The position numbers and the translations under genes are program-made. Below are positions 39,080-50,562 of a stretch of 64,000 nt of DNA, piece after piece (within the stretch, counting starts at the first letter, position 1; each line of letters starts with the position of its first letter). A model generated the notes under the pieces. It made no database searches. It worked only from the letters and a program-made list of their open reading frames with translations, and had not been told where the DNA came from. The stretch comes from Accumulibacter sp. (lineage in GTDB: Bacteria; Pseudomonadota; Gammaproteobacteria; Burkholderiales; Rhodocyclaceae), in the NCBI GenBank assembly GCA_017302455.1, contig JAFLDO010000004.1, positions 1-64,000 of the forward strand, in the 5' to 3' direction.

Positions 39080-39083
39080 GTTG

Positions 39084-39503
39084 TCAGCCCCGGGTGCTGT
39101 ATTGACTGGGAAGGTCGGCGAGTTGAACCGTCGCTGTCGGCGCCCAGCCTTCCTGGCGATACTCCGCGACGACCGTGGTGAAGATGCCGCCGCGCACGTA
39201 GAACTTCGCCGTCAGCTTCATGTAGCGTGGCCGGGTGGCGCTCACCAGATCGTCGAGGATGCGATTGCTCACTTCCTCGTGAAAGCAGCCGGTGTTGCGG
39301 AACGACCAGATGTAGAGTTTCAGGCTCTTCAGTTCGACGCAGGCCTCGTCCGGAACGTAATCGAGAAGCAGCGTCGCGAAGTCCGGCTGGCCTGTCTTCG
39401 GGCACAGGCAGGTGAATTCCGGGATTTCCATGTGTATGTGGAAATCTCTCTGCGGCGCCGGGTTCGGAAAGGTATCGAGAGTTTTCGCCGGCTCTGTGCT
39501 CAT
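39084..39503 (-). CDS. queF: NADPH-dependent preQ0 reductase
   Basis: 139 residues from the ATG at 39503 after GGAGCC; length fits the short type I Que[16 protein letters not shown] holds the Cys that forms the thioimide with substrate, [16 protein letters not shown] is the family signature, and FHEE the substrate-binding Glu pair. It reduces 7-cyano-7-deazaguanine to preQ1 for queuosine. A frame upstream of this ATG is open to 39623 but reaches into the smc leader. I see no preQ1 riboswitch before it. Confidence 0.95.
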   Translation of the reverse strand: MSTEPAKTLDTFPNPAPQRDFHIHMEIPEFTCLCPKTGQPDFATLLLDYVPDEACVELKSLKLYIWSFRNTGCFHEEVSNRILDDLVSATRPRYMKLTAKFYVRGGIFTTVVAEYRQEGWAPTATVQLADLPSQYSTRG

Positions 39504-39695
39504 TGGGGCTCCGGATGCTATCCTGCGGGAAACGAATCGGACAGCCACAATGCTATCATAGCTGTTGATGCCTGAGTCTCGTACGTCTGTTCGCTTGTCG
39601 CCGCCTGCTTGGGTGTGCAGCATTGCCGGGCAGAGTCACCGCGTTTTCCGATTTCTCCCGGCGCGTTTGCGCGGACCGCGCTCCAGTTCTCGTTC

Positions 39696-42600
39696 ATGCG
39701 CCTGACCAAACTGAAACTTGCCGGCTTCAAATCCTTCGTCGACCCGACGACGATCGCCCTGCCCGGTCAACTCGTCGGTGTGGTCGGTCCGAACGGTTGC
39801 GGCAAGTCGAACGTGATGGATGCCGTGCGCTGGGTGCTCGGCGAATCGAAAGCCTCGGAGCTGCGTGGCGAGTCGATGCAGGATGTGATCTTCAACGGTT
39901 CCGGCAGTCGCAAGCCGGTGTCGCGGGCAGCCGTCGAACTCGTCTTCGATAACTCGCTCGGTCGCCTCGGCGGACAGTGGTCGCAGTATGCGGAGTTGTC
40001 CGTCAAGCGCTTGCTGACGCGCAGTGGTCAGTCCGAGTATTACATCAACAACCTGCACGTTCGACGCAAGGACGTGACTGACCTGTTTCTCGGCACCGGT
40101 CTCGGGCCACGGGCGTATGCGATCATCGGCCAGGGGACGATCTCGCGGATCATCGAGGCCAGGCCGGACGAGTTGCGGGTCTTTCTCGAAGAGGCGGCCG
40201 GTGTGACCCGCTACAAGGAAAGGCGGAAGGAAACCGAGAATCGGCTGGCCGATACGCGCGAGAACCTGGCGCGCGTGGAAGACATCCGCCTCGAGCTGGG
40301 TTTGCAGATGGAGCGCCTCGAGGGTCAGGCCAGCGTTGCTCGTCAGTATCGTGAGTACAGCGACGACCTGGTGCGTCGACAGCACCTGCTCTGGCTGCTC
40401 CGCCGCAACGAGGCCCAGGCCGAGCGCGAGCGTCTGGCGCGCGAGGTGGCCCAGGCGGCGAACGATCTCGAGGCGCAGAATGCCGCCCTGCGTGACCTCG
40501 AAGCGCGTCTGGAGGCGGCGCGCGAAGCGCATTTTGCTGCCAGTGACGGCGTCCATGCGGCGCAGAGCGACCTGTTTGCGGCCAATGCCGAAGTCGCGCG
40601 GCTGGAGGCTGAAATCCGGCACCGCCGTGAATCCCAGCGCGAGTACGAGACGCGTCTTGCCCAGTTGACCGACGACCGCACGCACTGGCAGGCCCAGGCC
40701 GAGAAACTGAGCGACGACGACGAACGCTGGCGGAGCCTGCTGGCGCTCGCCGAGGAACGTGTCGAGCAGGGGCAGGCGCGCCTGGCGGCGCGGCATGAGC
40801 GCTTGCCGCTGGCCGAGGAGAGCCATGCCGTGGCGGTCGAGGCGGTGACCCGGCAGCGCGCCGAGATCGCCCAGGCCGAACAGCGGCTGCAGGTCGAGCA
40901 GGCCAATCGTGGACACGCGCAGCGTTCCCTGCAGATCATCGGTGGCCGGCGAGAACGCCTGGCCCTCGAGCGTCAGGCGATGCCGATACCCGATGACGTG
41001 GAGTTTGCCGACAAGCAGGAGCAGGTGCATGGCTTGCGTGAGCGGATCGGCGAGTTGCAGGAGATTCAGCAGGCCCAGCAACAGGATCTGCCGCGTCTTG
41101 AGCAGAACCGACGTGCGGTGCTGGCTGAGGTGCAGCATGCACAGAAAGAGCGCGCCGAGGCGAATGCCCGCCGGATGGCGCTGCAGCAGTTGCAGCAACG
41201 CCTGCAGACCAACGGCAAGCTCGACGAGTGGCTGCGCCGGCATGGATTGCAGCATGGCGCGCCGCTCTGGAAGTCGCTGCACGTCGACGCGGGCTGGGAG
41301 GATGCCGTCGAGGCGGTTCTCCGCGAGCGGCTCGGAGCGCTGGTGGCGACGCAAGCCGACCCGGCGTGGAGCAAGGACCGTCCGGGCAGCAAGTTGACTC
41401 TGCTGCTACCGCTGGCTGACGGCGAAGCGCGCGACGGCCACGGCGGTGCGCGCGACGACCGCCTGCTGGCGCGCGTTCGCTGCGACCATCCCGAGCTGTC
41501 GGCAATTCTTGCCGACTGGCTCGATGCGGTGCTGGCCAGCCCCGATCTGGCGACGGCCCTGGCGCGTCGGGCGGATTTGTCGGGGAATGCCTGTTGCGTG
41601 ACGCCGGGTGGTGACATCGTCACTCGCCAGAGTGTGACGCTCTTTGCCCCGGACAGCGGCGAGCATGGCCTTCTCGAACGTCAGCGGGAGATCGACACGC
41701 TGACCGGGGTGATTGCCCAGCGCGAGGAGACGGTCGATCAGGCGCAGGCGCGGCTGGCGGCGATCGAGCAGAGTCTGGCCGATGCCCAGGACGCCGTGCA
41801 GGAGTCACGTCAGCAGCTGGGTTTGCTGCAGGATCGCGCGCATGCCATTCAGGTCGAAGCACTGAAGCTTGCGCAGGCCCGCGAACGCTTCCGCGAACGG
41901 CAGGCGCAGATCGACGAAAGTCTGGCCGAGATGGCCGTGGAGGAGGAAAGCGAGAGCGAACGCCGGTTCATCGCCGAAGCGGCGATCGACCTGCAGAGCG
42001 AGCGGGTGCGCGAGTTGCAGGCGGTGATGGTCGGCGCACGGGCGCGCCTCGAACAGGCCGAACGGGCACTGCGTGACGAGCGTGACCAGATCAATGCCGA
42101 AGAACGCGAGTTGCGCGAGGCGGAATTCTCGCAGCGGGAGTGTCGCAACAAGCTGGCGGAGCTGAGCAGCAGCCGCGCACTGGCGCAGCAGCAGCTGGAA
42201 CGGATCAGCGATGATTTGGCGCGTTGCGAGGAAAGTGCCACCGCCATGCAGGCCGAGGATCTCGAGCCCGGGCTGCAGGTCGCGCTCAACCATCGGGTCG
42301 CTCGCGAGCATGCGCTGGCGCAGGCACGCGATGCGCTGGAAGCGGCGGCGAACGGCCTGCGCGCGCTCGACGAGGGGCGCATGAAAGTCGAGCAGAGCCT
42401 TGATCCGCTGCGCGATCGGATTGGCGAACTGAAGCTGCGGGAGCAGGCAGCGAGTCTCAATTTCGAGCAGTTGGCGAGCCAGCTGGCCGAGGCGAATGCT
42501 GACGAGGAGTCGTTGGCGGCCGACGTCGTAGGGGCGCGTGCCGGTCCCCTGCAGGCCGCGATTGCTGCGTTGCAGCGTTCGATCGACGCTCTCGGCGCCG

Positions 42601-43211
42601 TTAACCTGGCTGCCCTCGATGAGCTGGCGGCGGCGAGCGAACGCAAAGGCTACCTCGATGCCCAGTCGGAGGACCTGACCCAGGCGATGGAGACGCTGGA
42701 GAGCGCGATCCGGCGCATCGACCGGGAAACGCGGGATCTGCTGCAGGCGACCTACGATTCCGTCAACCGCAGCTTCGGCGAGTTGTTTCCGACGCTTTTC
42801 GGGGGCGGCGAGGCGAAGCTGATCATGACCGGCGACGAGATCCTGGACGCTGGCCTGCAGGTCATGGCGCAGCCGCCGGGCAAGAAGAACTCGACGATTC
42901 ATCTGCTTTCCGGCGGCGAGAAGGCTCTGACGGCAATTGCGCTGGTATTCTCCATGTTTCAGCTCAACCCGGCGCCCTTCTGCCTGCTTGACGAAGTCGA
43001 TGCACCGCTGGACGATACCAATACCGAACGTTTCTGCGCGATGGTGCGACGCATGTCCGGCCACACGCAGTTTCTGTTCATCAGCCACAACAAGTTGACG
43101 ATGGAAATGGCGCAACAACTCGTCGGGGTGACCATGCAGGAATCCGGCGTTTCGCGCATCGTGGAAGTCGATATGGAAGAAGCGCTGCGCCTGCGCGAGC
43201 AGCTCGTTTAG
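39696..43211 (+). CDS. smc: Chromosome segregation ATPase SMC
   Basis: 1171 residues from the ATG at 39696 (MRLTKLKLAGFKSF), the usual SMC start; an in-frame start at 39609 gives an implausible leader. Walker A GPNGCGKSN is at about 30, long coiled coils flank a hinge at about 515-680, and the C-terminal head has LSGGEKALTAIALVFSMFQ (about 1070) and the Walker B FCLLDEVDAPLDD (about 1097). It compacts and separates chromosomes with ScpAB. zipA starts 9 bases later. No scpA or scpB is in the window. Confidence 0.97.
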   Translation: MRLTKLKLAGFKSFVDPTTIALPGQLVGVVGPNGCGKSNVMDAVRWVLGESKASELRGESMQDVIFNGSGSRKPVSRAAVELVFDNSLGRLGGQWSQYAELSVKRLLTRSGQSEYYINNLHVRRKDVTDLFLGTGLGPRAYAIIGQGTISRIIEARPDELRVFLEEAAGVTRYKERRKETENRLADTRENLARVEDIRLELGLQMERLEGQASVARQYREYSDDLVRRQHLLWLLRRNEAQAERERLAREVAQAANDLEAQNAALRDLEARLEAAREAHFAASDGVHAAQSDLFAANAEVARLEAEIRHRRESQREYETRLAQLTDDRTHWQAQAEKLSDDDERWRSLLALAEERVEQGQARLAARHERLPLAEESHAVAVEAVTRQRAEIAQAEQRLQVEQANRGHAQRSLQIIGGRRERLALERQAMPIPDDVEFADKQEQVHGLRERIGELQEIQQAQQQDLPRLEQNRRAVLAEVQHAQKERAEANARRMALQQLQQRLQTNGKLDEWLRRHGLQHGAPLWKSLHVDAGWEDAVEAVLRERLGALVATQADPAWSKDRPGSKLTLLLPLADGEARDGHGGARDDRLLARVRCDHPELSAILADWLDAVLASPDLATALARRADLSGNACCVTPGGDIVTRQSVTLFAPDSGEHGLLERQREIDTLTGVIAQREETVDQAQARLAAIEQSLADAQDAVQESRQQLGLLQDRAHAIQVEALKLAQARERFRERQAQIDESLAEMAVEEESESERRFIAEAAIDLQSERVRELQAVMVGARARLEQAERALRDERDQINAEERELREAEFSQRECRNKLAELSSSRALAQQQLERISDDLARCEESATAMQAEDLEPGLQVALNHRVAREHALAQARDALEAAANGLRALDEGRMKVEQSLDPLRDRIGELKLREQAASLNFEQLASQLAEANADEESLAADVVGARAGPLQAAIAALQRSIDALGAVNLAALDELAAASERKGYLDAQSEDLTQAMETLESAIRRIDRETRDLLQATYDSVNRSFGELFPTLFGGGEAKLIMTGDEILDAGLQVMAQPPGKKNSTIHLLSGGEKALTAIALVFSMFQLNPAPFCLLDEVDAPLDDTNTERFCAMVRRMSGHTQFLFISHNKLTMEMAQQLVGVTMQESGVSRIVEVDMEEALRLREQLV

Positions 43212-43219
43212 GAATTGAA

Positions 43220-44506
43220 ATGACCGACTTGCAAATGGGTCTGATCGGCCTCGGTGGCGCCGCCGTGATTGGCGTGCTGGGCTACAACAAGTGGCAGGAG
43301 CACAAGCATCGCAAGCTCGCCGAGCAGTTGCTGAACGTCCGCCAGGCGGACGTGCTGCTTGACGAGTCGCCACCCGGCGGCGCCAGCGCCGACGACTACG
43401 CCGGTGTTGATGGGGGAGCCGAGGCAGCCGACCCGGGCGCCGGCGGCGGGGCGAGGTCTGCCGGATCCGGTCACGAACGGGTCGAACCGCTGTTGCGGGT
43501 GGAACCTGCGCAGGACGACGGGGCGTACGAAGCGTCGGCGCCTTTCGCCGAGGACTCGGCGCGCGTCGCCCCGGCCTTCCTGTCGCCGCGCGAGGCACCG
43601 GTCGCGGGCCGCTCGGCGTCGCCACAGGCCGTGCCCGGTCGCCCTGACGATGCGCCGGCCAACGCCGGGGGTCAGGCGGCGCCGCTGTATCTGCTGTCGC
43701 CGATGATCGACTACATTGCGGCGATCGAGGTTGCTGAGCCGGCAGCCGCCTACCGGATTCGCGAGGGGCAGCGTGCGGCCCTGGTACGGATTGGCAAGGC
43801 CGTGAACTGGATCGGCTACAACGAAGACTCGCGCGAGTGGGAGCCGATCCTCGAGGACAGCGACAATGCCTACCGGCACATTCGAGCCGGGCTGCAGCTT
43901 GTCGACCGCAAGGGCCCGGTTCGCGACGGGGATCTCTCGGTTTTCCATGTCGCCCTGCTTGACCTGGCGACCGAACTGATGGGGGTCGCCGAGTTGCCGT
44001 TGCGCGAGCCCGCCTTGCAGGCGGCAGCGCAGCTCGACGAGTTCTGTGCTGGGGTCGATATTCAGATCGGTGTCAACGTCATCAGTCAGGGGCAGGTCTT
44101 CCCGGGTACCAAGCTGCGCGCCCTTGCCGAGTCGGCCGGCATGGTCATCGACGCGGACGGCCGCTTCGCCCGTTGTGATGACGAGGGCAACGTGCTCTAC
44201 GTGCTGATCAACCAGGAGACGAAGGGCTTTTCGAGCGAGTCGATGCGGACCATGACTACGCACGGCGTGACCTTCCTGCTCGATGTGCCGCGCGTGGCCA
44301 ACGGCGATCGCGTGCTGACGCAAATGGTCGAGCTGGCGCGTCGTTTTGCCGAAGCCCTGCACGGTGCGCTGGTGGATGACAATCGGCGCCCCTTGTCGGA
44401 AAGTGCTATCGAACCGATCCGTCGTCAGGTGGTGCAGTACCAGACGGCGATGGCCCATCGCCAGCTGCCGGCCGGTGGCCCGTTGGCGTTGCGCCTGTTC
44501 TCCTGA
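43220..44506 (+). CDS. zipA: Cell division protein ZipA
   Basis: 428 residues. An N-terminal membrane anchor (LQMGLIGLGGAAVIGVLGYNKW) is followed by basic residues, then an Ala/Pro/Gly-rich linker to about 155, and a C-terminal FtsZ-binding domain (about 270-420; SVFHVALLDLATELMGVAELPLRE, PGTKLRALAESAGM, GVTFLLDVPRVANG). It tethers FtsZ filaments to the membrane. The C-terminal domain is larger than in E. coli ZipA, with an added segment at about 160-240. Position between smc and ligA supports the call. Confidence 0.87.
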   Translation: MTDLQMGLIGLGGAAVIGVLGYNKWQEHKHRKLAEQLLNVRQADVLLDESPPGGASADDYAGVDGGAEAADPGAGGGARSAGSGHERVEPLLRVEPAQDDGAYEASAPFAEDSARVAPAFLSPREAPVAGRSASPQAVPGRPDDAPANAGGQAAPLYLLSPMIDYIAAIEVAEPAAAYRIREGQRAALVRIGKAVNWIGYNEDSREWEPILEDSDNAYRHIRAGLQLVDRKGPVRDGDLSVFHVALLDLATELMGVAELPLREPALQAAAQLDEFCAGVDIQIGVNVISQGQVFPGTKLRALAESAGMVIDADGRFARCDDEGNVLYVLINQETKGFSSESMRTMTTHGVTFLLDVPRVANGDRVLTQMVELARRFAEALHGALVDDNRRPLSESAIEPIRRQVVQYQTAMAHRQLPAGGPLALRLFS

Positions 44507-46549
<2,043 letters not shown>

Positions 46550-46631
46550 GGCTGCCGCGCAAGGCTTCCGCTGCTCGGTCGCGCCGCCGCGGCAACGGCC
46601 GGCGCGAGCATCCGCCAAGTCAGGAGAAGAC

Positions 46632-47180
46632 ATGATCGACCCGCAGCAGGCGATGGCCATCCTTGCCGCCGCCGACCTCGTCCACTCGGCCGAGAGGGTC
46701 GCCGCCGCGGTCAACCGTGTGGCGCGCGAGATCAGTGAAAGACTTCGCGACAGCAACCCACTGCTGCTGTGCGTCATGCAGGGCGGCGTCCCCCTGGCCG
46801 GTCAGTTGATGACGCGACTGACCTTCCCACTCGAGTTCGACTACGTGCACGTCGGGCGCTACGGCCAGGCGACCAGCGGCGGCGAGCTGGCCTGGCGTGT
46901 CGAGCCGTCGATCCCGGTCAGGGGAAGAACCGTGCTGATCGTCGATGACATTCTCGATGAAGGAGTGACTCTGGCCGCGATTCGCGAGCGACTGCTGCAA
47001 CTTGGCGCCGACGCTTGTTACACGGCCGTGCTGGCGGAGAAGATGAATGGCAGGCACAAGCCGATTCAGGCCGATTTCGTCGCGCTGACGGTTCCCGATC
47101 GCTTCCTCTTTGGTTACGGAATGGATGTTCGCGGCGCCTGGCGCAACCTACCGGCCATCTACGCCATTCGGGAGGACTGA
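46632..47180 (+). CDS. hpt: Hypoxanthine-guanine phosphoribosyltransferase
   Basis: 182 residues; AGGAG precedes the ATG. VLIVDDILDEGVTLAA at about 100 is the PRPP-binding motif of type I phosphoribosyltransferases, and the C-terminal PDRFLFGYGMDVRGAWRNLP fits the purine-binding loop of Hpt. It converts hypoxanthine or guanine and PRPP to IMP or GMP. The next gene begins 1 base after its stop and makes a purine base, so the two likely form a salvage pair. Confidence 0.92.
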   Translation: MIDPQQAMAILAAADLVHSAERVAAAVNRVAREISERLRDSNPLLLCVMQGGVPLAGQLMTRLTFPLEFDYVHVGRYGQATSGGELAWRVEPSIPVRGRTVLIVDDILDEGVTLAAIRERLLQLGADACYTAVLAEKMNGRHKPIQADFVALTVPDRFLFGYGMDVRGAWRNLPAIYAIRED

Positions 47181-47181
47181 C

Positions 47182-47925
47182 ATGCTTGCGGTGATCGGTG
47201 GCAGCGGTCTGACCCAACTCGCAAGCCTTGAGCTGGTGGAGCGTCAGCGGCGACGCACCCCTTACGGCGAGCCGTCGGCGGCCCTGAGCTTCGGCCGGAT
47301 CAGCGGCTGTCCGGTCGTCTTCCTGGCGCGTCACGGCGACGACCATGGCATCCCGCCGCATCAGGTGAATTATCGGGCCAACATCTGGGCGCTGCGGGAG
47401 TGTGGGCCGGTGGGTATCGTCGCGGTCGCCGCCGTCGGCAGCATTCGTGCGAACCTCAGCCCTGGCGATCTGGTCATGCCGGATCAGATCATCGACTACA
47501 CCTGGGGTCGCGAGTCGACCTACCATGAAGGACCGGAGAGGGCGGTCCGACATGTCGACTTCACCGAACCCTTTGATCGGCGGCTGCGCCAGCGTCTGGC
47601 CAGGGCCGCCGCAGCGATCGGTATCGACCTCGCTCACTCGGCGGTCTATGCCGCGACGCAGGGCCCGCGGCTGGAGACGGCGGCCGAGATCAATCGGCTC
47701 GAGCGCGACGGTGCCGACGTGGTCGGCATGACCGCCATGCCTGAGGCGGTTCTGGCGCGCGAACTGGGTGTTCCGTATGCGGCGATCAACGTCGTCGCCA
47801 ACTACGCCGCCGGGCGCGGCGACAGTCGCGAGGGCATCAGCCTGGAGGCGATCCATGATGTTCTGGGGGAGTCCATGCATCAGGTCCTGGCAGTCATCGA
47901 AAGGCTTCTGACCAGCGATGATTAG
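47182..47925 (+). CDS. Methylthioinosine (or methylthioadenosine) phosphorylase
   Basis: 247 residues from the ATG at 47182, one base after hpt and with GGAGG before it. PNP/MTAP family: [10 protein letters not shown] at the start, [23 protein letters not shown] at about 50, [15 protein letters not shown], and [22 protein letters not shown] at about 185. NVVANYAAG places Asn where adenine-specific MTAP has Asp, the pattern reported for the Pseudomonas aeruginosa methylthioinosine phosphorylase. It would release hypoxanthine, the substrate of the upstream enzyme. Substrate choice is inference from one residue. Confidence 0.82.
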   Translation: MLAVIGGSGLTQLASLELVERQRRRTPYGEPSAALSFGRISGCPVVFLARHGDDHGIPPHQVNYRANIWALRECGPVGIVAVAAVGSIRANLSPGDLVMPDQIIDYTWGRESTYHEGPERAVRHVDFTEPFDRRLRQRLARAAAAIGIDLAHSAVYAATQGPRLETAAEINRLERDGADVVGMTAMPEAVLARELGVPYAAINVVANYAAGRGDSREGISLEAIHDVLGESMHQVLAVIERLLTSDD

Positions 47926-48451
47926 ACCCGTCCTCAGGATGGGCGACCCGCGCTTGGCGCGCAAGGCCGCTCCCGTCGAACAGTTTGCGACGCCGGCGCT
48001 GCACGCGCTGATTGCCGATATGGAAGAGACCATGCGCCATCTGGACGGTGCAGGTCTGGCCGCGCCGCAGATCGGTGTCGGTCTGCGGCTGGTGATCTTC
48101 GGGGTGGATCGCAATCCTCGTTATCCGGAGGCCGAGCCGGTACCGCGGACGGTATTGATCAACCCGGTGCTCTTCCCGCTTTCGTCGGCGACTGAAGAAG
48201 CCTGGGAAGGCTGTCTGTCGGTGCCCGGCTTGCGCGGCTGGGTGCCGCGCTGGAGCCGCCTGCGTTATACCGGCTTCGACGCCCGCGGCCGTCCGATCGA
48301 TCGTAGCGTCGCCGGCTTTCATGCGCGCGTCGTGCAGCACGAATGTGACCACCTGGACGGCATCCTTTATCCGATGCGGATCCGCGACATGAGCCGTTTC
48401 GGTTTTGTCGAGGAGCTGTTTTCCGAGGGCTCCACCGGTGCAGTTGAATAG
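47918..48451 (+). CDS. def: Peptide deformylase
   Basis: 177 residues, start overlapping the previous gene by 8 bases. The three motifs are [10 protein letters not shown] at about 45, EGCLSVPG at about 93 (Cys ligand) and QHECDHLDG at about 137 (two His ligands, catalytic Glu). It removes formyl groups from nascent proteins. The operon position, away from fmt, suggests a second deformylase, but the rest of the genome is not visible. Confidence 0.93.
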   Translation: MIRPVLRMGDPRLARKAAPVEQFATPALHALIADMEETMRHLDGAGLAAPQIGVGLRLVIFGVDRNPRYPEAEPVPRTVLINPVLFPLSSATEEAWEGCLSVPGLRGWVPRWSRLRYTGFDARGRPIDRSVAGFHARVVQHECDHLDGILYPMRIRDMSRFGFVEELFSEGSTGAVE

Positions 48452-48476
48452 CAACTTCTTGAGGAGGGGGCCAGGC

Positions 48477-48968
48477 GTGGCGCCGCGATACCGAATTCTC
48501 TTTGTCTGCATGGGTAACATCTGTCGCTCGCCAATCGCCGAAGCGGTTACCCGCGCCATCGCGCAGCGCGAGGGCCTGGCGACGGCCTTCGAGCTGGACT
48601 CTGCGGGCACGCACGGGCATTACCACGCCGGTGAGGCGCCCGATGCGCGCGCCCGCCGGGTAGCGGCGAAGCGCGGCTACGATCTGTCGAGGATGCGCGC
48701 GCGTTCGGTCATCGACGCGGATTTCGGTCGTTTTGACCGGATTCTGGCGATGGACGAGGCCAACTTGTCGCTCCTGCGGCGCCAGTGCGCAGAGGAAAGC
48801 CGCTCGCGACTCGGTCTGTTTCTTGACTACGCTACCGGACTCGGGATCTCCGAGGTGCCCGACCCCTACTACGGTGCCGAGTCGGGTTTCGAACGCGTGC
48901 TCGACCTCTGCGAGTTGGCGGCAACTGGTCTTCTGGCGGCCTACAAGCGCGGAGAACTATCCCGGTAG
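48477..48968 (+). CDS. Low-molecular-weight protein tyrosine phosphatase
   Basis: 163 residues from the GTG at 48477, chosen for GAGGAGGGGG six bases before it; the frame is open further up inside def. The P-loop CMGNICRSP (CX5R plus Ser) is at about 12, and the general acid Asp is in VPDPYYGAESGF at about 125. It dephosphorylates phosphotyrosine or small phosphoesters in the cytosol. In related loci such enzymes regulate exopolysaccharide kinases, but none is near here. Confidence 0.93.
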   Translation: MAPRYRILFVCMGNICRSPIAEAVTRAIAQREGLATAFELDSAGTHGHYHAGEAPDARARRVAAKRGYDLSRMRARSVIDADFGRFDRILAMDEANLSLLRRQCAEESRSRLGLFLDYATGLGISEVPDPYYGAESGFERVLDLCELAATGLLAAYKRGELSR

Positions 48969-49137
48969 TGCCGGCAGGCGGCGCCCACTTGTCGGCTGGT
49001 TTCGGCGAAATACTGACCAGTGGTGAACGCGCGGTGCCCTTGCTTTGGGCCGTGCCAGGAAACTTCCTGGTGCACCGCAGCAAATCCTGCTATAGTGAGG
49101 TGGCTGGCTTGCCGGCTAACGGTCTTGCAGGATCCAT

Positions 49138-49602
49138 ATGTACATCGTAGACGACCCGACCCTTGCGCTCCTTACCCGTTTCGTAGGGGAATCCTCCGAT
49201 CATGGCCTCTCGGATGCGGAGTTCTTTCGCCGGCAGATCGCCGCGATCACAGAATACGTGGAGGCCTTTCCCGCGCACGAGCGCGAAGAGCGGGCGCTTG
49301 CCTGGATCGAGGCCAACGCCCGCCAATACCGTCAACACTGGCAGAAACACGCCGTGATCGACATTCTGGCGAGGACGCGCTGTCCCGATTGTCCTCTTGC
49401 CGGCGGTAAAGAGCGTCATCCGTGTGCCATCCACACTCGCTGGCTGAAGCTGTTGCAGCGCTACGCTGCGGATGAATTGTCTTCACACCAGTACGTGGAA
49501 AGCAGCCTGACGCTGCTGCGGGCACACAAGGACCTGCTCAGGGTGAGTCGACTGCATGCGTCGCTGCGGTCGTTGCCTTCGACGACGTTCTGTCGAGGCT
49601 GA
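49138..49602 (+). CDS. Hypothetical protein with a Cys-rich motif
   Basis: 154 residues. The N-terminal half (EFFRRQIAAITEYVEAFPAH, ALAWIEANARQYRQHWQ) matches the small gene at 19295. The second half has RCPDCPLAGGKERHPCAIH (three Cys and two His in 19 residues), which could bind a metal, then a helical tail (SSLTLLRAHKDLLRVSR). The ATG at 49138 lies 170 bases after the phosphatase gene, so it likely has its own promoter. Family and function not recognised. Confidence 0.65.
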   Translation: MYIVDDPTLALLTRFVGESSDHGLSDAEFFRRQIAAITEYVEAFPAHEREERALAWIEANARQYRQHWQKHAVIDILARTRCPDCPLAGGKERHPCAIHTRWLKLLQRYAADELSSHQYVESSLTLLRAHKDLLRVSRLHASLRSLPSTTFCRG

Positions 49603-49916
49603 CAGGCGGCACGCTTCCCGGCAGGTGCCGGGTCTTCCACTCGCCAATCCACGGTTCCTTCCAGTGACGCCTGCCCCAGGCGTCTGGCACGGGTCAGCGG
49701 CGTGCACAGGGCACACATGCGCGGGCAGCATTGGCGGTGCGTCGGAGAACCGCGGCGCCTGACTCCGGCTTGCTTCCTGCACGACCGCCGCGGCAGAACT
49801 TCGATCACGCGGGCTCGTTTTCGGCTACCATGTTCCTGCTGGGGTTTCCCCTGGCTTTTTCGGCAGGTCAGCAACTCACCGTTGTTATCCGATGACTTTG
49901 ACAAGGAGGTTTTTTG
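49603..49916. other. 314-base gap before the Cache gene
   Basis: No gene is seen. It ends with a strong ribosome binding site (CAAGGAGG) for the Cache gene. Promoter hexamers are not clear. Confidence 0.5.
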
Positions 49917-50360
49917 ATGCTACGTCGATTGGCTGTTGTTTCAGCACTGGCCGTTGCCGGTCTTGTTGGTACGGCCTCGGCCGCTGAGTATGGTACTCCG
50001 GCGGAGGCCAAAGCCATGCTCGAAAAGGCGGTTGCCGCCGTGAAGGCTGACAAGCCCAAGGCCTTGGTGATGTTTACCAAGGGTGAAGGCGGCTTCAAGG
50101 ATCGTGACCTGTATCCGTACTGCGGTGGTCCGGACGGGAACTTCACTGCGCATCCGACTCTGCTCGGCAAGAGCCTCAAGGATCTCAAGGACAAGGCCGG
50201 CAAACCGCTGGGCGAGGAAGTCTACGCCGCCGCCAAGGAGGGTGCGATTGCCGAGGTCAGCTACATGTGGCCGCGTCCCGGTCAGACCGATCTCGTCACC
50301 AAGGTCGCCTACGTCACCAGGATTGGCGATCAGGTCTGTGCGGTGGGCTACTACAAGTAA
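49917..50360 (+). CDS. Periplasmic single-Cache domain protein
   Basis: 147 residues from the ATG at 49917, after AAGGAGGTTTTTTG; a TTG at 49914 is unlikely. A signal peptide (MLRRLAVVSALAVAGLVGTASA) is cut before AEYG. The mature part is one small Cache domain: YGTPAEAKAMLEKAVAAVKA, FTKGEGGFKDRDLYPYC, VSYMWPRPG and GDQVCAVGYYK. It is free-standing, not fused to a receptor, so it probably binds a small ligand in the periplasm. The strong ribosome binding site suggests high expression. Confidence 0.85.
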   Translation: MLRRLAVVSALAVAGLVGTASAAEYGTPAEAKAMLEKAVAAVKADKPKALVMFTKGEGGFKDRDLYPYCGGPDGNFTAHPTLLGKSLKDLKDKAGKPLGEEVYAAAKEGAIAEVSYMWPRPGQTDLVTKVAYVTRIGDQVCAVGYYK

Positions 50361-50562
50361 GCCTTCGCCAATGTCGTGGGCATGCTCGCGCCTGGTCCGG
50401 GCCGGCGACCCACAACGGTGGATCCGCGAGATCGTCCCCGAACGGCGGGGCGCTGCTTGCAGCGTGGCAGTTGCCGTTCGGGGAGGTCAGTAAGCAAGGC
50501 CGGTTACGTCGGCGCACGCGTAGCGCGGACCGCCGATCTGGCAGGCCCGGCACCGCGGTGCC

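Noticed and set aside
39504-39695. preQ1 riboswitch before queF
   Set aside because: No short pseudoknot-like hairpin with an A-rich tail was found next to the start.
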